Shown piece by piece: positions 5,989 through 7,029 of a DNA stretch of 7,029 bases. The stretch is from JBOGUF01 sp050696075 (GTDB lineage: Bacteria > Chloroflexota > Chloroflexia > Thermomicrobiales > UBA6265): contig JBOGUF010000073.1 of the NCBI GenBank assembly GCA_050696075.1, positions 1 through 7,029 on the forward strand, given 5' to 3'. How positions within the stretch are numbered: the first letter of the stretch is position 1; each line of letters begins with the position of its first letter. Position numbers and translations under genes: made by a program. Under the pieces are notes generated by a model. It was not told the DNA's origin and made no database searches. It saw only the letters and a list, made by a program, of their open reading frames with translations.

Positions 5989-6351
5989 CTAAGACATCGC
6001 CTCGAGTAACTCCAAAAAGACGAAATCAATGCCGCCCAGCAGCACGCCAAGGACAAAAGAGATGCCGATCACGACAATGGTGAGATTTCGCGTCGTCTCC
6101 TTGTCGGGCCACGTAATCTTCGTCATCTCGGCGCGCGTATCGCGATAGAGGCGCTTCGCACGATCGATCCGTGCGGTGAGTGGATGCGGTTTGGACTCAA
6201 CCGCTTTTCCCTTTGTCACTGGAGACTTGCTAGGACGCTCTGGTCCCACGGCGGACGCGGCCTTGCGGCCCTCGGACGCACGGCGCGGCGGCACGGCCGG
6301 TGCAGCCGCGGCCGGATCGCGTTTCACCGCCGTTCGGCGCTGAGCGCACAT
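5989..6351 (-). CDS. secE: Preprotein translocase subunit SecE
   Basis: SecE clamps SecY in the inner-membrane SecYEG channel. From ATG 6351 it has 120 residues. Residues 1-60 are a disordered-looking Ala/Pro/Lys/Arg-rich tail. An amphipathic stretch (60-87) carries the SecE signature RAEMTKITWPDKETT (73-87), and one membrane segment follows at about 90-112 (NLTIVVIGISFVLGVLLG...). A single-span SecE is the form usual outside enterobacteria. The start was chosen because AAGGA (6360-6364) is 8 bases upstream; a GTG at 6372 would add seven residues but has no ribosome site. The gene lies downstream of a strong terminator that follows tRNA-Trp, and no convincing promoter is visible between them. 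Confidence 0.93.
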   Translation of the reverse strand: MCAQRRTAVKRDPAAAAPAVPPRRASEGRKAASAVGPERPSKSPVTKGKAVESKPHPLTARIDRAKRLYRDTRAEMTKITWPDKETTRNLTIVVIGISFVLGVLLGGIDFVFLELLEAMS

Positions 6352-6359
6352 CGCCTCAT

Positions 6360-6364
6360 TCCTT
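6360..6364 (-). promoter_or_regulatory. Shine-Dalgarno that sets the secE start
   Basis: AAGGA (within GGGAAGGA) on the - strand is 8 bases before ATG 6351. The alternative GTG at 6372 lies upstream of this site, so the ATG is preferred. Confidence 0.6.
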
Positions 6365-6467
6365 CCCGACACCTGTCAACGCGACAACGGACGCCAATCC
6401 GGGAACCTGATCGCCAGTCGCCAAGGTTGGAAGCTGACGCACGCAACTCCGCGGTCCTATTGCACAG

Positions 6468-6505
6468 AAAAAAGGGCGCGCCTGCTAACCAGCCAGGCGC
6501 CGCCC
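6468..6505 (-). terminator. Intrinsic terminator after tRNA-Trp, before secE
   Basis: On the - strand a stem GCGCCTG/CAGGCGC (6494-6500 with 6478-6484) is extended by GGGC/GCCC (6502-6505 with 6474-6477) past one bulged base. The loop is 9 bases, and the stem is followed directly by six T residues (6468-6473). It lies about 29 bases past the tRNA CCA end. It should end transcripts from tuf-rpmG-tRNA-Trp; how much reaches secE is unknown. Confidence 0.88.
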
Positions 6506-6533
6506 CACCGCTGCTTCCAGCACCTCTGAGATC

Positions 6534-6609
<76 letters not shown>

Positions 6610-6644
6610 AAGCCCGCCACCGAGTGCCGAATCGCGGAACGGAT

Positions 6645-6815
6645 TTACCGAGTCTCCCGATGGAGTTGATGGTTCCGGCACCGGGGGCAGAACTTCCTGA
6701 GTTCCAGCCGTCCCGGATCGTTCCGTCGATTCTTCTCGGTCGTGTAGTTCCGCTCTCGGCAATTCGTGCATTCGAGCGTAATCGTCGGCCGATCGGCCTT
6801 CGATCTCTTTGCCAT
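6645..6815 (-). CDS. rpmG: 50S ribosomal protein L33, zinc-binding type
   Basis: L33 is a small protein of the large subunit near the E site. The 56-residue product begins MAKRSKADRPTITLECTNC and has two CxxC pairs (Cys16/19 and Cys43/46), so it is the zinc-binding (C+) form; many bacteria swap this for a cysteine-free paralogue under zinc starvation. RNYTTEKNRRN and LELRKFCPRC are typical. The start is ATG 6815, behind a weak G-rich site (GGTGGGGA, ending 8 bases upstream); a GTG at 6830 in frame lies inside that G-rich stretch and is unlikely. A small hairpin, CCCCGC/GTGGGG near 6830-6845, may partly mask this region. It lies between tuf and tRNA-Trp, a common arrangement. Confidence 0.95.
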   Translation of the reverse strand: MAKRSKADRPTITLECTNCRERNYTTEKNRRNDPGRLELRKFCPRCRNHQLHRETR

Positions 6816-6852
6816 TGCTTCGATCCCCACCCCACCGAGGCGGGGTGTATAA

Positions 6853-6883
6853 GGGCGAGACGCGAGGTTAACACGCCTCGCCC
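6853..6883 (-). terminator. Hairpin after tuf, possible weak terminator
   Basis: GGGCGAG (6853-6859) and CTCGCCC (6877-6883) form a perfect 7-pair stem. Up to five further pairs are possible in - strand RNA, two of them G-U, around a 7-base loop. It lies 17 bases past the tuf stop. In the - direction only TTATACA follows, not a real T tract, so termination may be partial, or the hairpin may protect or process the tuf 3' end. Confidence 0.5.
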
Positions 6884-6900
6884 AAACAGTATACTACAGC

Positions 6901-7029
6901 TTACGCCGTGATGGCCGTCACCACGCCGGCGCCGACGGTGCGGCCTCCCTCGCGGATGGCAAAGCGCAACCCGTCCTCGATCGCCACCGGCACCAGCAAC
7001 TCCACCCCCATCTGCACGTTGTCTCCCGG
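6901..7029 (-). CDS. tuf: Elongation factor Tu, C-terminal end only
   Basis: EF-Tu delivers aminoacyl-tRNA to the ribosome as a GTP complex. Only the last 42 residues are in the window, reading PGDNVQMGVELLVPVAIEDG then LRFAIREGGRTVGAGVVTAITA. This is the end of domain 3, with the invariant GLRFAIREGGRTVGAGVVT. The frame runs without a break to the window edge, so the start and the GTP-binding domain lie outside. It is followed on the same strand by rpmG after 85 bases containing a hairpin. Confidence 0.97.
   Translation of the reverse strand, partial: PGDNVQMGVELLVPVAIEDGLRFAIREGGRTVGAGVVTAITA

Noticed and set aside
6374..6379. TTGACA on the - strand as a -35 box for secE-nusG
   Set aside because: The matching -10 position falls at the secE start codon and reads roughly AGGCGA, which is not a -10 box; the transcript would also lack the ribosome site.
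6888..6895. AGTATACT, a TATACT -10-like palindrome just after tuf
   Set aside because: No acceptable -35 hexamer lies 16-18 bases upstream on the - strand, and the palindrome fits either direction equally. Too weak to call a promoter.

Overview
The window is high-GC bacterial DNA holding two unrelated, converging blocks. On the + strand (1-2667) are two myo-inositol catabolism genes: the 3' part of iolB, then a complete iolD. On the - strand (7029 down to 2765) is the conserved translation/transcription cluster, read in the order tuf (3' end only), rpmG, tRNA-Trp, secE, nusG, rplK, rplA, rplJ, rplL. The protein sequences, a four-cysteine L33, a SecE with a long charged N-terminal tail and the gene order suggest a Gram-positive-like or deep-branching lineage. 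My best guess is Chloroflexota, from overall resemblance only and not proven.

Layout: iolB (1-750, start outside the window) is followed 45 bases later by iolD, whose likely start is a TTG at 796 behind a strong Shine-Dalgarno. IolD and IolB catalyse consecutive steps: IolD opens the inositol-derived diketone ring to 5-deoxy-glucuronate, and IolB isomerises that product. The iol genes and the ribosomal genes meet tail to tail at 2668-2764, where a hairpin with a T-rich tract in the - direction ends the ribosomal operon. rpoB/rpoC, which follow rplL in many bacteria, are not there.

The - strand cluster is punctuated by structured non-coding DNA. A hairpin lies between tuf and rpmG. A strong intrinsic terminator follows tRNA-Trp, so secE-nusG may need another promoter or read-through. 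An 18-base inverted repeat made of TTAGGCG-type heptamers sits between nusG and rplK. The 236-base rplA-rplJ gap holds a recognisable L10 leader followed by a near-perfect intrinsic terminator. The left strand of a possible antiterminator overlaps the outer stem of the L10-binding domain, which gives a complete model for L10(L12)n autoregulation by transcription attenuation.

The genes are ordinary housekeeping and catabolic genes. I see no mobile element, CRISPR array, defence system or novel protein family. The interesting material is in the intergenic RNA structures. GTG and TTG starts are used for rplL, rplK and iolD.
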